The notes: generated from the letters alone by a model not told the origin. 64,000 nt of DNA from Morella rubra (GCA_003952965.2 CM025856.1:11757023-11821022), one strand, 5' to 3'; shown: positions 23,150 to 36,511, counted from the first letter of the stretch. Numbers and translations are program-made.

Positions 23150-23926
23150 ATGGAGGACAAGTGTGCAATCAAGAACGATGTTACTGAAGTATTACTTGGT
23201 CCTTTGAACTCTTTTTTTCTGTCTCTTCTTCTCAAATTCAATTGTGCTAATGGTAAGTTTTGGCTTCTGCAGTTGATAGGAAGTACCCCGATGGTATATC
23301 TCAACCAGATTGTAGATGGTTGTGTAGCCCGTATTGCTGTCAAACTTGAGATGATGCAACCCTGTTCTAGTATCAAAGACAGGCATGCATAAATCTTGCA
23401 GTTGTTTGTATTGATTATTTCTTGGTTAATATTAGAGCTATTTAGCAACTAAATATATCTTTGAGAATCTCTGGTTGAGACTAATGCATGCAGCTATAAT
23501 TTTTTCCTGTAGAATTGCATATAGTATGATTAAAGATGCAGAAGACGGGTCTGATAACTCCGGGGAAGGTCAGTGTTCAAATTCCTCTTATCTAGAGATG
23601 TTTCTAAATTGGTCACACAGAGTCTATTTCCCCCCTCTTCCTCTAAAAGTATTGAATAGAAATCCACGCTTCCCCTTAAATTGCCATTTAGATGACGGAA
23701 GCTGTATAGCTTTTGTTTGTACAAGTTCCAATATGAATCCTATATAATTTTTACCACCTCTGGGTAATTTAATCCTCATTACTGTTTAAACAGTTGGACT
23801 ACAAATATTTTTGAGGATGTCTATGAGGGATATTGTCATTTTTGCTACACATGTTGGCCATATTGTGAACCAGTTAACTAACAGGAATGTTTGGATGATT
23901 GCAAGACTGTCCTCATTGAGCCTACT
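23150..23926 (+). pseudogene. Partial tandem copy (A') of the synthase gene: exons 1-3 and a stub of exon 4
   Basis: Exon 1 (23150-23188) and exon 2 (23273-23382) match copies A and B. Exon 3 (23513-23568) is two bases shorter (GAAGACGGG against GAAGAGCAGGG) and shifts frame. Exon 4 begins at 23906 and stops matching after 21 bases, at 23926. Upstream it also carries a 34-base tandem duplication around 22938-23006. It cannot make an enzyme: it contains the PLP-lysine motif CSSIKD but none of the later active-site loops. Confidence 0.85.
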
Positions 23927-24106
23927 CTGGACTATAAGTCCATTTGGGATTGTCTATGAGGTTCTTATTGTCCTGGCTATTGCAGTGATTTTTATATTGT
24001 GAACCGCAACTTCAATTTTCACTCTCTTATGAAACAACTCCCTGAAGCGTTGATTCACTAGAAGTTAACATGGAGGTGGTGTTGCAATCAAGAACGACTG
24101 AAGAGC
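23927..24106 (+). other. Scrambled mosaic of gene fragments between A' and A
   Basis: Short stretches echo other parts of the same gene out of order. ATTGCAGTGATTTTTAT and CCGCAACTTCA are from the 5' flank, TTATGAAACAACT is from the start of exon 5, and AACATGGAGG followed by TTGCAATCAAGAACGA is from exon 1. This suggests a breakpoint with template switching, or a misassembled join. Confidence 0.55.
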
Positions 24107-24374
24107 CACAGGTACTAGATTAATTGTGGAGAATTCTGTTGGGTGATTGAAATGTTCTCGCTTTTGTGCTTTGTATTTTAGCTTTTGTTGATATTGAGAA
24201 TTTTCCAGTTTGGCTTTTGACATCTTGCTATAACCATGCAAGTGATTTTTGTCATTTTTAAAATGTTCCTGGATAATTGCAGTGATTTTTATAGACCGCA
24301 ACTTCACATCTTTGAAGTTTTGTCTCACTCTTGTACATTTTTCTCCATTTAGCGTGCACTTCTGAAAAGATAAC

Positions 24375-27300
24375 ATGGAGGACAAGTGTGCAATCAAGAA
24401 CGATGTTACTGAAGTATTACTTGGTCCTTTGAACTCTTTTTTTCTGTCTCTTCTTCTCAAATTCAATTGTGCTAATGGTAAGTTTTGGCTTCTGCAGTTG
24501 ATAGGAAGTACCCCGATGGTATATCTCAACCAGATTGTAGATGGTTGTGTAGCCCGTATTGCTGTCAAACTTGAGATGATGCAACCCTGTTCTAGTATCA
24601 AAGACAGGCATGCATAAATCTTGCAGTTGTTTGTATTGATTATTTCTTGGTTAATATTAGAGCTATTTAGCAATAAAGATATCTTTGAGAATCTCTGGTT
24701 GAGACTAATGCATGCAGCTATAATTTTTTCCTGTAGAATTGCATATAGTATGATTAAAGATGCAGAAGAGCAGGGTCTGATAACTCCGGGGAAGGTCAGT
24801 GTTCAAATTCCTCTTATCTAGAGATGTTTCTAAATTGGTCACACAGAGTCTATTTCCCCCCTCTTCCTCTAAAAGTATTGAATAGAAATCCACGCTTCCC
24901 CTTAAATTGCCATTTAGATGACGGAAGCTGTATAGCTTTTGTTTGTACAAGTTCCAATATGAATCCTATATATATTTTTACCACCTCTGGGGTAATGTTA
25001 ATCCTCATTACTGTTTAAACAGTTGGACTACAAGTATTTTTGGGATGTCTATGAGGGATATTGTCATTTTGCTACACATGTTGGCCATATTGTGAACCAG
25101 TTGAACTAACAATTTTCACTCTTGGAATGTTTGGATGATTGCAAGACTGTCCTCATTGAGCCTACTGGAGGTAACACTGGCATTGGGTTGGCATCCATTG
25201 CAGCAGTCAAGGGTTACAAACTGATACTTATCATACCGGCTTCATTTAGTCTCGAGAGAAGAATTGTGTCCCTAGCATTTGGAGCTGAGTTGTACCTTAC
25301 AGATCCTGCCAAGGACATTCATGGTGCTTTTGAGAAGGCCAATGAACTATTAACTAAAATACCTAACAGTTATATGTTTTTTCAATTTGGAAATCCAGTT
25401 AACCCGAAGGTATTTCTTTTCTGTATCTTGTGGTGTTGATCAATGGTTGAAACACTTAATTGATGGTTCTGTCAATCTTTGTTTAGACACATTATGAAAC
25501 AACTGGCCCTGAAATATGGAGAGATTCAGGAGGGAAAGTTGATGCTCTGGTTGCAGCAGTAGGGACTGGGGGTACCATAACTGGTGCAGGGAATTTTCTC
25601 AAGGAAAAAAACCCAGCAATCAAGGTTGACTTGTTGTGTGAGAGAGAAAGAGAGATAAACAGCACATATACCTTCTTTGTGTTAGTAACGGTGTGCTTTT
25701 CTTTGCTTGTGTTCAGGTGTATGGGGTAGAACCAGCTGAAAGTGCAGTATTGAATGGAGGACAGCCTGGTCAGTACTAAACATTTTTGTATCTGCTATAG
25801 ATTCTCACTCTTTCCTGATTCCCTGTGTATATATATGTGGAATAAAAAGTGCCACATTACCAAGTTTCAATAGAATTGAAAACGTCTATCTCCTAGAATA
25901 TAGCAATATCAGATATTACGTGGTGTGAAAATATTTCTAAAAACGTCTATCTATCATTCACTGCTCTCAATTACTGTCTAATAGAAATTCTTAACGGCAA
26001 AATATCGTGCATATATGGTGATCCCAAAATCATATTTCTAAAAATTGGGGAATCTAATTTTGGTTAGCTCAAAGATATGCTTTGTTCAACTCTAGCTTGA
26101 GCTCAGCAAACTGCCTTGGGTAGAGATTAGTTTCACTTGAATTTGCTAGAACAAATCATTGGACAACAACTAGGGGAAACAAATAACTGCACAGCTCACT
26201 TTTTCGTCTAAAGGCTAGAGTGTCCTATTTGTAAACAATAAGATTATACTTCCTGCTCCTATAAATCTGTTCCACATAAGCTCAAATCCTCATAATTTCA
26301 AAATTTACCTGTTCTTTGAAACTAGAATGACTGGGTACCCATTATGGCTTCATTTAAAGTGATGTAAACTCTAGAATTCTTTTTCTTAGCTGGAGATAGA
26401 AGTCTTATCGTTTCAACAGTTCAAATATGTTGTTGAATTGGTTTCATAAATTTCAGATTAATTCTCTTGATGTGTGATATTTAGAAGAACGTGGCTTCTT
26501 TCCTCTCCATTCATTTCTGAATGACGGGTCTCTAACTGTATGCATTACATGCATGCACATCTCATAGGCAACATCTGATCCAAGGAATTGGTGCTGGAAT
26601 GATCCCTCCTCTTCTTGATGTCAACCTGCTTGATGAAGTTATACCAGTGAGCTCGAAACAATTTTATTGTCCTTCACTGGATTAATTCTCCTTTGAAATT
26701 ATCTGCTTCTGGCATGGTTCTGTAAACTATGGTAGCATTATTCAATTGAAAATCCGGCAGGGACATAGTAATAATGCATAATATTAATGGGATATGCAAG
26801 TAAAATGGTCTTGCAATGAAGGTATAAGACATGTCACCTTTTTTGGACTTTATTCAATCATTGTGCTTAGTCAATTTTGGAAGTTAGGCTCCACCAATGG
26901 AGATTTAAGACTTGGTTCGTTAAATAAGGAGTTTCTTGTATTTTAATCCGTCTTCTTGGGCTATTTGTTCTTAGTTTAGTTTAGTTCCAGTCTTTCATTT
27001 CAGCTGTACTTCGTCCAAGGCACATCATTCAGATATTGTGAGGCAGCTTTAGGAAAAGAACTATAAATGTCTCAACATATTAGAGTCTTGCTATAATGAG
27101 AACTTACTGGTTCTTTCAGTCTATTTGTACCAATCTGCTGGTTCAAATTCAGTAAGTTCATATTGGCAATCTGTTACCTAATATTTTGAGAACGCCACTG
27201 AAAAATTTTCTACAAGACTTTCTTTATCATTGTAATTAGTGTCTCTATTTGTTCTGTTAAGCGAGACTTGGAAAAGAAAATATCTGTTTCCATAAAACTG

Positions 27301-30300
27301 TGTTATTCTCCCAAAAGAACAGTACTTGCACTGCCAAACTTGATATCTGCATTTTAATATTCAATAATGTAAATGCTTTTTGAGAACAATAAACAATGCT
27401 TGTATGTTGACAAGTTTGTGTGTACTGTGATGTCAGTTTTGGAGAATATCAGAGGTTCAATTGAAAAACCTGGTTTGAACCCAAATAATATCCAGGAGTA
27501 AATATGTGTTTATCCCCAATTAAGAAGAAAAACCACTCTGGACTATCTGATGCCAACCAAAATTAACTAAGAAAAAAACCTAACAAACGGTGATTAAACC
27601 ACGGGCAACCATGAAATGTACAAACAAAAGTTGGAAAACGTTGTGATAGTTTTATATTATGCTTGAATGCACTTATATTTATGACTGGAGACCTTTCAGC
27701 AGAATTTTTAGGTTATGTACTTTTTTTATGGAACTTATTGAGGTGTAGCGACAAGTCCGCATACTATTGTTTACTTGCAATATCTCTGATCTATTCTTGT
27801 TTAATTGCAATGTTTCTGATCTATAATTTGTCCGCCTGGATGTACTTCCAATGACTCATGATGTAGTTGGTAAGTTTTTCAGGTATCAAGTGAGGAAGCT
27901 ATTGAAACTGCTAAGCTGCTTGCCTTGAAAGAAGGTTTATTGGTATGCTTGACTTTGAGAGTTATCTAGGCTTTTAAAGCCATACATCAGTTTTAGGGTC
28001 TTCAAAAAACCGTTTCTTGCTTATAATTTATAGTGCACCTCCATCTCTGAACCTCACGAATGATATTTGTCCAATGAACTGGCCTTAAGTCAAGCTGACT
28101 CTACAATTTATGTTTATGGCTTAGACAACAAAGAAGATAAGTAATGATCTATTCGAGGATAAAAAGTCACACATGGGTAAAAATTTCATCTATACAGGGA
28201 CTGAACCTTAAGAACCAAGATCAAGAGGAAGATAGGATATTGGATATTTGTGTATGGCCATTCAGATTCAGCTTTTCAAACCAAAGTCAAATCATAAAGA
28301 TTGAACTAGGGAATCTCAAAAATCCGGTTTAGACCTATTAACACCTAGAGAGGAATGATGCAGGAGCATAATCTGCATTTCTGAAATGATTTACGAAGCA
28401 TTATAAGGCGTGCGATATATCATTGGAAAGCTCTACATCTCTAGTTTCAAACGCATTTAACCTCGGCCATTTGAAGATTCCTAGAAAAGTTATGTCGTTT
28501 TTACTACAGGTCGTCGGGACTGGCAGCAAACAGAAATTTCAAAGTGCATTTAATTTCTTTTGTGTTGGAATTTCTAGACTTTATTATCTCGTTTTGATGC
28601 ATATCGGGATCCGCAAGACTTGGCAAAGTAAAAGTATTTAGCCAAGGGTAGAGGATAGTCCTGGGATACCACTCAACCAATTTCTCAAAGGAGGGGCCAC
28701 CTCCTTGTTTTTAACTCTTCATCTTGAGATATGCTTATCTTTTCAAATTTTGAAAGACTCTTAATCTCTTGAACACATGACCAAACTTAAAATACAACTC
28801 AATTTGAATTTAAAATTTGACACCAACATTCAAAACATTAACATAACCAAAAACTAGTTTTATTGCAATGCATATTGTTTATGGTAAATATCATTGAACA
28901 AGAAGGACCAGTATCGTGTATGAAGTGTAGTAGTAACTAGAATTGAAAACAATAAATTCTGAAGACCAAATTTTAAGAAATTGACGATAAGTTTCTTGGA
29001 TGGATTAGTATATACTTTTACAGGAGGAAAAAATTGCAATGGATTAATAAGAAAAGTAAAGAGGGGGTTGCTAGGGCATAGAATAAAGGCTAATGTAGTC
29101 CCGCAAGCTGCCTTTAAAATCCAAATATTTAAGTAGTTCTACAGGCATCATGTCACCTTGAGAAACATTTTATGTGATTTCTTTTGTCGCAGATACTTTT
29201 ATACTCCATTTATGGGCTGAATGTCTTTTGCAGGTGGGAATTTCTTCTGGTGCTGCAGCTGCAGCTGCAATAAAGTTGGCTAAAAGGCCAGAAAATGCTG
29301 GAAAACTCCTTGTTGTAAGTCTAATTGCCTTTTTTCAGATAGCTAGCTAGAGCGTCGTCTGCCTCATGTTATATATCTATATATATAATTATGATGTTTT
29401 AGTTAGGTTGCTTTAGTTTCAGAAATTGTATCAGGAGCCCTCTAAATATCTTTCAGGATAACTTTTGCATTCCATACGGACTGCACTTTACCTACCATTG
29501 GATTGAACTTCCAAGCATTTATTTTATTGATGTTGATCGATCTTAAGGATGAGAACTCAGAAATCTTTTGAGATCTTCTCCATATTCTCTCCATCCCCAG
29601 TATCCCTTCTCAACCTCGTGCATGTATAACCTTTCGCTTTCATCTTGAGACACAAAGACACAACAGAGGAATGCATAGACATGTATGTTTTACCCTGACT
29701 TGTTTCTAACACCCTATTACCAGTCATCTGTGCCTTAAATATCATCTCTCATTTCCTTCTATTACGCTTCCATCAAGTTCAAGCAATTGTGTGGCCTCAT
29801 CTCTCTCCTTTGCTGACCTTTTTAATACAAAGGCCGGAATAACAGTTTTTTTACCATACCACTAGTCTGATAATTTCAGATCAACTTTGCAGGTACTCAT
29901 ACTTCAAGGGATGCCCATTGATGGGTTGGTATGAGTTATGATGGGTTGGTAGTGCATTGTGTTTAATATAGTCTTCTTTGTTCTAATTGGTGATGCAAGG
30001 TTGATATCTAGCGCAAAGTTAGTTGGACTCTAGAACAAGGCATGTTTGTTTTGCAAAAGTATTCTAAAATACAATGAATACAACAAATTCACAAAACGAA
30101 CATCCAAAACATCAAAAAATACTACACAAGCACAAATTTTTTTAATTCAAACTTTAATAACTTTTCACACAAACTCCAATACCTTTTTTTTAAAAAAAAA
30201 AAAAATTCTAACAAATTAAATTTTCATTCTCCAAACTTTTTTACCAAACTCTAATACTTTTTTATTAAAAAATTACATCAAATTATCTCTCTCTACACCT

Positions 30301-30640
30301 TTTTACAAACTTCAATAAAAATTAAATATCTTTAAAACTTTTCACCAATTTTTACACAAAAACCTATAAAACTATAATCTACACATAAATATTCATAATT
30401 CTATAAAAAAATCCTAAAAATCTTACAATTTTTTAGAAAACAACATCCCTTTGGGGTTATTGAGTGCACAGATGGCTTCGAGCTTTTTACTTGTCTGCCC
30501 GTAATACTGATTTCCTATTAACCATACCAGTCTATTTCATTTGTGTGCAGGCGGTTTTGCCAAGCTCTGGAGAGCGTTATCTGTCTTCTGTACTATTTGA
30601 TTCCATTAGGCATGAGGCAGAAAACATGACTTTTACCTGA
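24375..30640 (+). CDS. Cysteine synthase / beta-cyanoalanine synthase-like gene, copy A (frameshift in exon 7)
   Basis: Ten exons: 24375-24413, 24498-24607, 24737-24794, 25146-25409, 25487-25624, 25717-25768, 26568-26646, 27883-27942, 29234-29314, 30551-30640. The design is a cytosolic fold-type II PLP enzyme of about 323 residues. [13 protein letters not shown] and CVARIA resemble bifunctional L-3-cyanoalanine synthase/cysteine synthase (cysteine + cyanide or O-acetylserine + sulfide). PLP lysine lies in CSSIKD (about K48), the substrate loop is TGGNTG (76-81), the phosphate loop GTGGT (183-187), and GISSGA (269-274). Intron 2 begins GC, not GT. Exon 7 has 79 bases where copy B has 80; the frame meets TGA three codons on, giving about 223 residues without GISSGA. 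If the deletion is an assembly error the gene is intact. All other exons are open. Plastid and mitochondrial targeting signals are absent. Confidence 0.85.
30050..30450. mobile_element. AT-rich MITE in intron 9 of copy A
   Basis: From about GCATGTTTGTTTTGCAAAA to TTTTTTAGAAAACAACATCC, an AT-rich insert containing words such as ACTCCAATACTTTTTTATT and AAATTATCTCTCTCTACA that recur at 12.7-13.0 and 18.6-19.2 kb. The same insert is in the same intron of copy B (about 60060-60440), so it predates the duplication. Confidence 0.6.
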
Positions 30641-33600
30641 GGTGTTACGGAATATCACAAGTGCCTATCTGCGCGTTGCAATCCCTAGATACCAGAAATA
30701 AGGATCGATATGGACTATTTGAATGAATTTTTTTTATATTATTTGGAGTGAAAAATGATGATTTGATGGAGAGAAAATTTTAAAGAGTTATTTTATTAGG
30801 GTGAAAATTTTGAGGACCTAAAATTTTTGCTCTCAAACACAAATAGCCTCATTATATGGAAGTATCAAAGCCCCAATGGAATCATAATTGCAACTGGGTA
30901 GCATGTACTGGAAAACTCTCGAGGAAGTCGCGTACGTCGTTGGACAGTCAAATCCAAGGGAGAAAATGTGCAAAAAGGGTTTTGTTTTGGAAAGGGTTAC
31001 ATGTACAAATAACACACTGTGCGACCTGGTGTTATTTATAGGCCATCATATGGCAACGGTTCTATTGCACCCATTCGGACAATCACCGGTCTCCCAAGTC
31101 CCAATTAAGGAATATGTTGTAACTTCCGGTTGACGTACGTGGCCAACCGGGGAATGATCACCTGAAATAGCCAAGCATGGCACTGCTACATGCCATGTTA
31201 TGTTGCATGAATCAATAAAAATTAAATAATTATCTTGTAATTATTCTAAACAACAAGTTTTGAGGGCATATTTCTAACATGAAGTTTGATCGTTATCATG
31301 ATACTCAACATCTAAGTTCCGGTTGTTCAAATCCGTAGCTCCAAGCAGCCAATTGTAGGTTCATTTCTTGGAAAAAAGCTGTTAAATTAAAATAAAGAAA
31401 AAAAACAAAGTATAACGTGAGAGGATAAGCTTATGCAGTAGCATTTTGGATATCTTTTTTTTTTTTTGGATAAGAGTAGGCTTTTGACCATTTATTAAAA
31501 AGAAATGATATGGAATAACGTATTCAAAGAGCTTCAAGCAGCTGATTGTAGGCTCATAAGAAAAAGGAAAAAAACAACGAAGGAAAGACAACAGCAGCTG
31601 ACGGAAGACTCTGTTCCCAGTGTTTGTCCTATCTTGTTTTGTCCCAGCTTGCGTGTTATGTTTTTCTTTATCTTAATTTATCGCTGATCCATCTCAGCAA
31701 TACTTCCAGCTCAACATTTTAGTTATGAAGTCTGTTATTCTGTTATGTAAAGTTTTAGTTGAATCTGTTAGAATCGGTTTACAGGCTTTGTATGTAGCAC
31801 TGATCAAACGCTTCAGCAGATTAAAGTCATTATACTCGATTGAATACAGATAGCAAATTCACTACTCTCTCTCTCTTTTTCTTCATCTGCGCTCATCTAC
31901 TCTTCTTCTTTTACTGCATAACTCTACAAAAACAAACAGAGGTTATGCATTCTCAACTGAATTGGATTGTTTCCCAAATTAGTTCTAAGAGAAAGTTTCT
32001 AACTTCTGTTTCCTCCTTCCAAAGTTGAGGTTCGTGGATTTTTTTATTTTCAATTTTTTGAGACATCCAACTTTCTTTTTTATCGTGTTGTGCAATTGAA
32101 CAACAAAATTTAATGCAAATAACGAGAAATCACTCTAAATAACCGAAGCCCTAATACAGCCAAATCCCCTCTCACACAAAAGAATCTATATATCCTATAA
32201 TTCTCTCGAGCCACAAGATAAAGATTAAAGATTCATGCAAACTTCGTGCTCTCTAATATCCGCAAGATACCAACTTGTCTTCCTTAATTTTCATTTGTCT
32301 CTAGACTACAATCTCTGTAACACTTTTTTTTTTTTAACACTTGATCGGCAGCTCAATCTTAATTTGAAAAGAATTCCTAATCTCCTAATTGAATAAAGAT
32401 TATATTAACTATGAGTTTGTTACTTTATCCGCAACATCCTGGGACTCACATGATAAAATCCAAGGGAAACTCAACACATATCAAGGGTTAAAGCTGTCCT
32501 GGTGGAGGCAAATGGGATTATGAGAGACCTGTTGTGCTTTCAAAAACCCACACTTGGACCGTTTTTCTGGTTGGTACTTGAAGTTCTTATTAATTACTCA
32601 GAAATTTCCTAGTTATAGCCGTGTTTTCTGCCTGTTTGTAGTTTGTTTCTTTATTTTTGAGATGCAGACTCTGTGTTCTTTGGTTTTGGAGATTTGATCT
32701 GAGCACTTCCTTTGCTTTTGTGATATGTTGCTGTTTTTCATTTTTTCTGAGCAACTCATCAATAGAGGATGGAGAACATCAGACATAGTAGTGGAGCTGT
32801 ATATGAAAGAAGACATTACAAACGGACCTCATAAGCCCACTACCTTGATGCTGGTTGCTTCTTGATTTTGTCAAGGAAATGCCCTCATGGCTTCAATGAA
32901 GAATGGGTATCCATTCACAGTTCCCTTATATGAAAGAGGGAACTCGTTCATCATATGACCACCCCTGCGGGATCGCCCGGCAGGCGGCAAAGACATAGAA
33001 AATGGCTTGGGAATAGTTTTGAAACAGAGATTCGACGCTTCGGAACTAGTCAATGTGTTCATATCTCCACTTGGGCGGAACTCATTGTCTATTACGTTTT
33101 AAGCCAGTTGCTTACGAGTGGTTTAAGGAAAATGAAAAGGTTGCGCAATATAAATATTCCAGTGTTTTGGAAAAAAAACTCCAAAGAGGTCCTGAGGAAG
33201 AACGTGGGGCCAACCAAGTCCGGTGTTCAATTGCTGAGAAGCAGAGCGGATGATTCGGCAACAAAGTCGCAATGCAATTCCCAAGAAAGAGACAATCACA
33301 TAAAAGCTAATGCAGCAAAACACGCACACCCAAAAGGCCACTATTTCCTGGTACAAACTTTTACCCAAAAAAGAATTTCCACGTACAGACAAAAAAGAAA
33401 GAATAGTGGAGTGTCCCTGCCGCTGTTGCTCTATTTTTATTGATTATTTATTCCTTTACCTGTGAGGATATTGGTGGTCCAAAATTATTTATTATTGTAG
33501 GTGGTTGTGTAACTTTGAAGTTTAGGTTTCATCAAAACTCTGCTTTCTGATTGAATATCGCATTCTAAGCAAAAGTAAAACCTCCTGATGCATTTTTTTT

Positions 33601-33759
33601 TCAGGTGTTTCAAATATTGAGCGCTTAGTAGATTTCTATTGCAGCTCCTTTTTTCAGGTGTTTCAAATATTGAGTACTTAGAGATTTCTATTGCAGCTCC
33701 TTTTTCTTTTGGCGCTTTTTGAGCATTTTTGGTTATAATTTTGTGCTCTTTGATTTGGA
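30641..33759. other. 3' flank of copy A, no gene recognised
   Basis: To 32612 this matches the flank of copy B, with many substitutions and small indels. It holds a 162-codon plus frame at 32955-33443 with no recognisable family words, and a short direct repeat (AGGTGTTTCAAATATTGAG) at about 33604 and 33656. I see no supported gene. Confidence 0.5.
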
Positions 33760-33764
33760 GCTCT

Positions 33765-34271
33765 TGACGAATCAATTGATTTATATCAAACACCTCGGAG
33801 TAAATGTGTCTCGATCTTCACCTAATTCCTTCTGTAATATAATAAAGATGACCTCGGACACCGGGATAAGGCACCTCTGATGCTAAAGTTAGTACTTTGG
33901 TATATTAATTTCTCTATTCAATCACTTACCTTTCTTTTTTCACGGTATCTTGCTTTTATAGCCTTTCCCTCACATCCTCACGTTTCCCTTGTCCGAGGAA
34001 CTTTGATCCCTCTTTCCATCGTACTTCGTGATACGTTTCTCCTGCACGTTTCATAGTGGGCAGTTAGTCTTTTGTTGTGGGGAGCGCCAGGATCATGGGG
34101 ATGCTACACGTTATAAGTTGGCTTATAACTGTTTACGAGGCGTGTTGTGGTTTTCCTTTCTTTTGGGCTTAGTGCGATATGGGCCTTTCATCATCTTTGG
34201 GCTTTTTGTATGATCATATTCGTTCGGCCCAAATTGATTTGGGCTAGAATGATTCAGTTTTAGTATCATCA
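33765..34271 (-). repeat. 3' LTR of the gypsy element
   Basis: 507 bp, TG...CA on the plus strand, collinear with the right LTR once the TRIM inside that copy is removed (498 bp). The polypurine tract GGGGGACTC abuts it at 34272-34280 (minus strand). Confidence 0.92.
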
Positions 34272-34392
34272 GAGTCCCCCATTGTTGGGCAGATTCGTTT
34301 ATGAATCAGGTCGAGAATGTTTATGCTTCATATACTTGAATGTATGTAAATTGAAGCCAATGTTTAACAAACTGATTTTTTTAACTAAGTGA

Positions 34393-35136
34393 TCATTCAT
34401 CGGTCCAAGGAGGGATCGTCCATTCGATTTCCTCTCCTTGGGGACCCAAGCATAAGTCACTATAAGCAAATTCTTTGTTCGCGTAACATATGTCACATAA
34501 ATGTTTTCTGTAAGCAATCCGCCATTCTTCAAACGATGCTAGTTGGCCTTCTTCCTCCAAGATGTGACAGGCTTCTTCTTCAAGATATTCCATTCTTTCT
34601 TTCAACTTGTATCGATGCACTTCTGTGGTCGCCCATCTGGCTGTAACCCAGTCAGTAATGGCAGAACTTACAGTTTCCATTTGTTCTGCTGTTAACTATC
34701 TCCTAAGCTCTGTCATTATAGTTATGGCAGTTCTTCTTGCATTCCCTCCTTGATGGCAATAGGCCAATGCGATGAGGTATTTGGCTCTCATGCTTCCTCC
34801 TTTTGCTGAGGCGTGGAGCTTCTTTAGTCCTTCCTCTACGGTTGCTCTCTAGCACATCTTTGCACCGCCTCGGATGAAGAGTACATGCGGATTTTGGCAT
34901 TCATAACATTTGTTGCTCAAAGCTAGCCATGCTTCTGTAGATGGATATGGAGGTTGTACGCCTTCAATCTTCAGTTTTTAGTATACTATCGATGCGTGGG
35001 CTGCCTTGAAGAATCTCTTTGATACTGTGCAAAGGTTCTGCCATTCCTTCGGGTTGTTGTAGATCACCCAACTTATTGTTTTGGCCTAGATTTCTTCAGG
35101 TAGGGTTTGGCTAGGGATTTGTTTGGATAACTGCAT
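34393..35136 (-). pseudogene. F-box/Sel1-like protein frame 1 inside the gypsy element
   Basis: One continuous minus-strand frame of 247 codons from ATG at 35136, broken by four stops but no frameshift. Residues 11-50 look like an F-box: TLPEEI, then WVIYNNPKEWQNLCTVSKRFF. Residues 80-145 look like a Sel1/TPR-like repeat of the F-box At2g35280-like group: QNPHVLF, EEGLKKLHASAKGGSMRAKY, LIALAYCHQGG. Three of the four stops are TAG, and two (after EEI and after LRR) can be explained by TGG to TAG. That is G-to-A decay on the coding strand, as expected from methylated, silenced DNA. F-box proteins link substrates to SCF ubiquitin ligases. Here it is a dead fragment lying in the sense direction next to the 3' LTR. 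The family call is from motif wording. Confidence 0.6.
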
Positions 35137-36035
35137 TTTCGGTCTTCTGATTGTGTTTGCTTCTGTCGAGATGTCCCTCTTTTATCTTCTCTCTTTGACA
35201 GTTATTTTTTAAAAAGTTATTTGAAAAATCCTTTGGTGATCATGTTTCATTTTTTCCGTTTCTTGAGCAACATGTTCCATTTAATGTAGCACCTTTTGAC
35301 GTTTGACGCTCCGATTTTCTATCGGATGTGGGTGACATGTAGCAAATAAAATCTTCCGACGATCATAGAAATTGATGTGCATCAGTCCTCCGTGTCTTAG
35401 CACGTCACATTTAATACGATAGCGTCTATCTCTTGACGGTTTAGTTTCTTATTGTCTGCAGATGGTAGGTAGCCAATGAAAATCTTTTGACGACTGTAGG
35501 ATTTGGCGTGCATCATTTCTTCGTGTCTTGAATGGTACGTTTTATTTAATGCAATAGTTGTTGGTGCTTGGCTCTTTATCTAGTGCAAACAACGCGTGCT
35601 GTGCCATTTTTGCTTGGATAGTTGTTACCAAATATAGTTCTGTTTCCCTCATTAGCGATGTGCAGCTCCAGTGTTATTGGTTTATTTTTGACAGTTTATC
35701 CTTTTGACTGGATTGTAGCCATCTGGTTTGATATCGAATGAGATATTTTATTTCAAACCATGCAATCGATAAAAAGAACTTTTACGAAATAAAAGTTAAT
35801 TTAATTAATTACTGGAAATAAAATAAAACGTCTGGAGTGGGCCATTGCCTAAACATGTATTTGTGAAGGTGTTTGAACACTCTATTCACATATCATGTTT
35901 TACAAAGGTCTCTTCTTTGGCCTTTTCTCCCACGGTCCGCCATGAAGGGTGGACAGTAGCCATCTGGACATGGGATATAATTTGCCACATGAAAAATTAC
36001 ACCTCCATATCCAATGTGATATGTCAGCCAGCCTT

Positions 36036-36511
36036 TTATTGTCCTAGGAGCATCCTCATTCCTTTTCTCTCGAGTTGCATCCTTAAGCTCCAAATCATGT
36101 CTCGTGCTTGCTGGCAGAATATTTCTTCCTCTGCGGAATAGTAAATGATTGCTAGGAAGTTTCGGGATGACTTATGTCCTTCTGAAGCATCTTCTCTTAG
36201 TTTGTTGATGGCTTTGGGAGTAGCTCCTTTTTCGCACAGTTGTCGAATCGCCTCCATGAAGACTTCGTGAGGATTTCTCACTTCTTGGCAGTGTCTTTTG
36301 AGTTGATGCTAAGTGTCAGTTGGCAGCCACGGGGTCGAGTAGTATTCAAGATTCATCATTCTATAAGATAAATCTTTGAAGTTGCATTATAGAATTCTCG
36401 AGACACTAGTTTAAATTGTTTCCGGTCATCGATGTTTTGTTTTGCTGCGTAGTTGGCAATGATGGTGAGGACATCGAAAGGAAGGTAGGGGAGCTGGTTA
36501 ACTTCACCCAT
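36036..36511 (-). pseudogene. F-box/Sel1-like protein frame 2 inside the gypsy element
   Basis: From ATG at 36511 the minus frame starts with a good F-box: LPYLPFDVLTIIANYAA, then KQFKLVSREFYNATSK. Two stops and a frame change follow. A second frame (36281 down to 36036) then gives NPHEVFMEAIRQLC, AINKLREDASEGHKSS and NFLAIIYYSAEEE, parallel to the NPHVLF and EGLKKLHASAKGG words of frame 1. It is a diverged sister of frame 1 and equally broken. Its 5' part is repeated again in the local duplication near 37146. Confidence 0.6.

Larger units (their letters stand above)
24107..32612 (+). repeat. Segmental duplication, unit A (gene plus 3' flank)
   Basis: Nearly identical in order and sequence to 53829-64000, including introns, intergenic sequence and MITEs. 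Differences are scattered substitutions, short indels and two larger insertions present only in unit B. The match to unit B continues at least to the window edge. The A' copy extends the homology of the left edge to about 22818. Confidence 0.9.

Noticed and set aside
22969-23448. Minus-strand frames of 159-202 codons repeated at 23.0, 24.1 and 53.8 kb
   Set aside because: They are the reverse strand of the duplicated synthase exon 1-2 region. The plus strand carries the conserved enzyme motifs.
32955-33443. Plus-strand frame of 162 codons
   Set aside because: No recognisable domain, signal or splice context; composition looks like chance. It may be part of an old gene but this cannot be supported.
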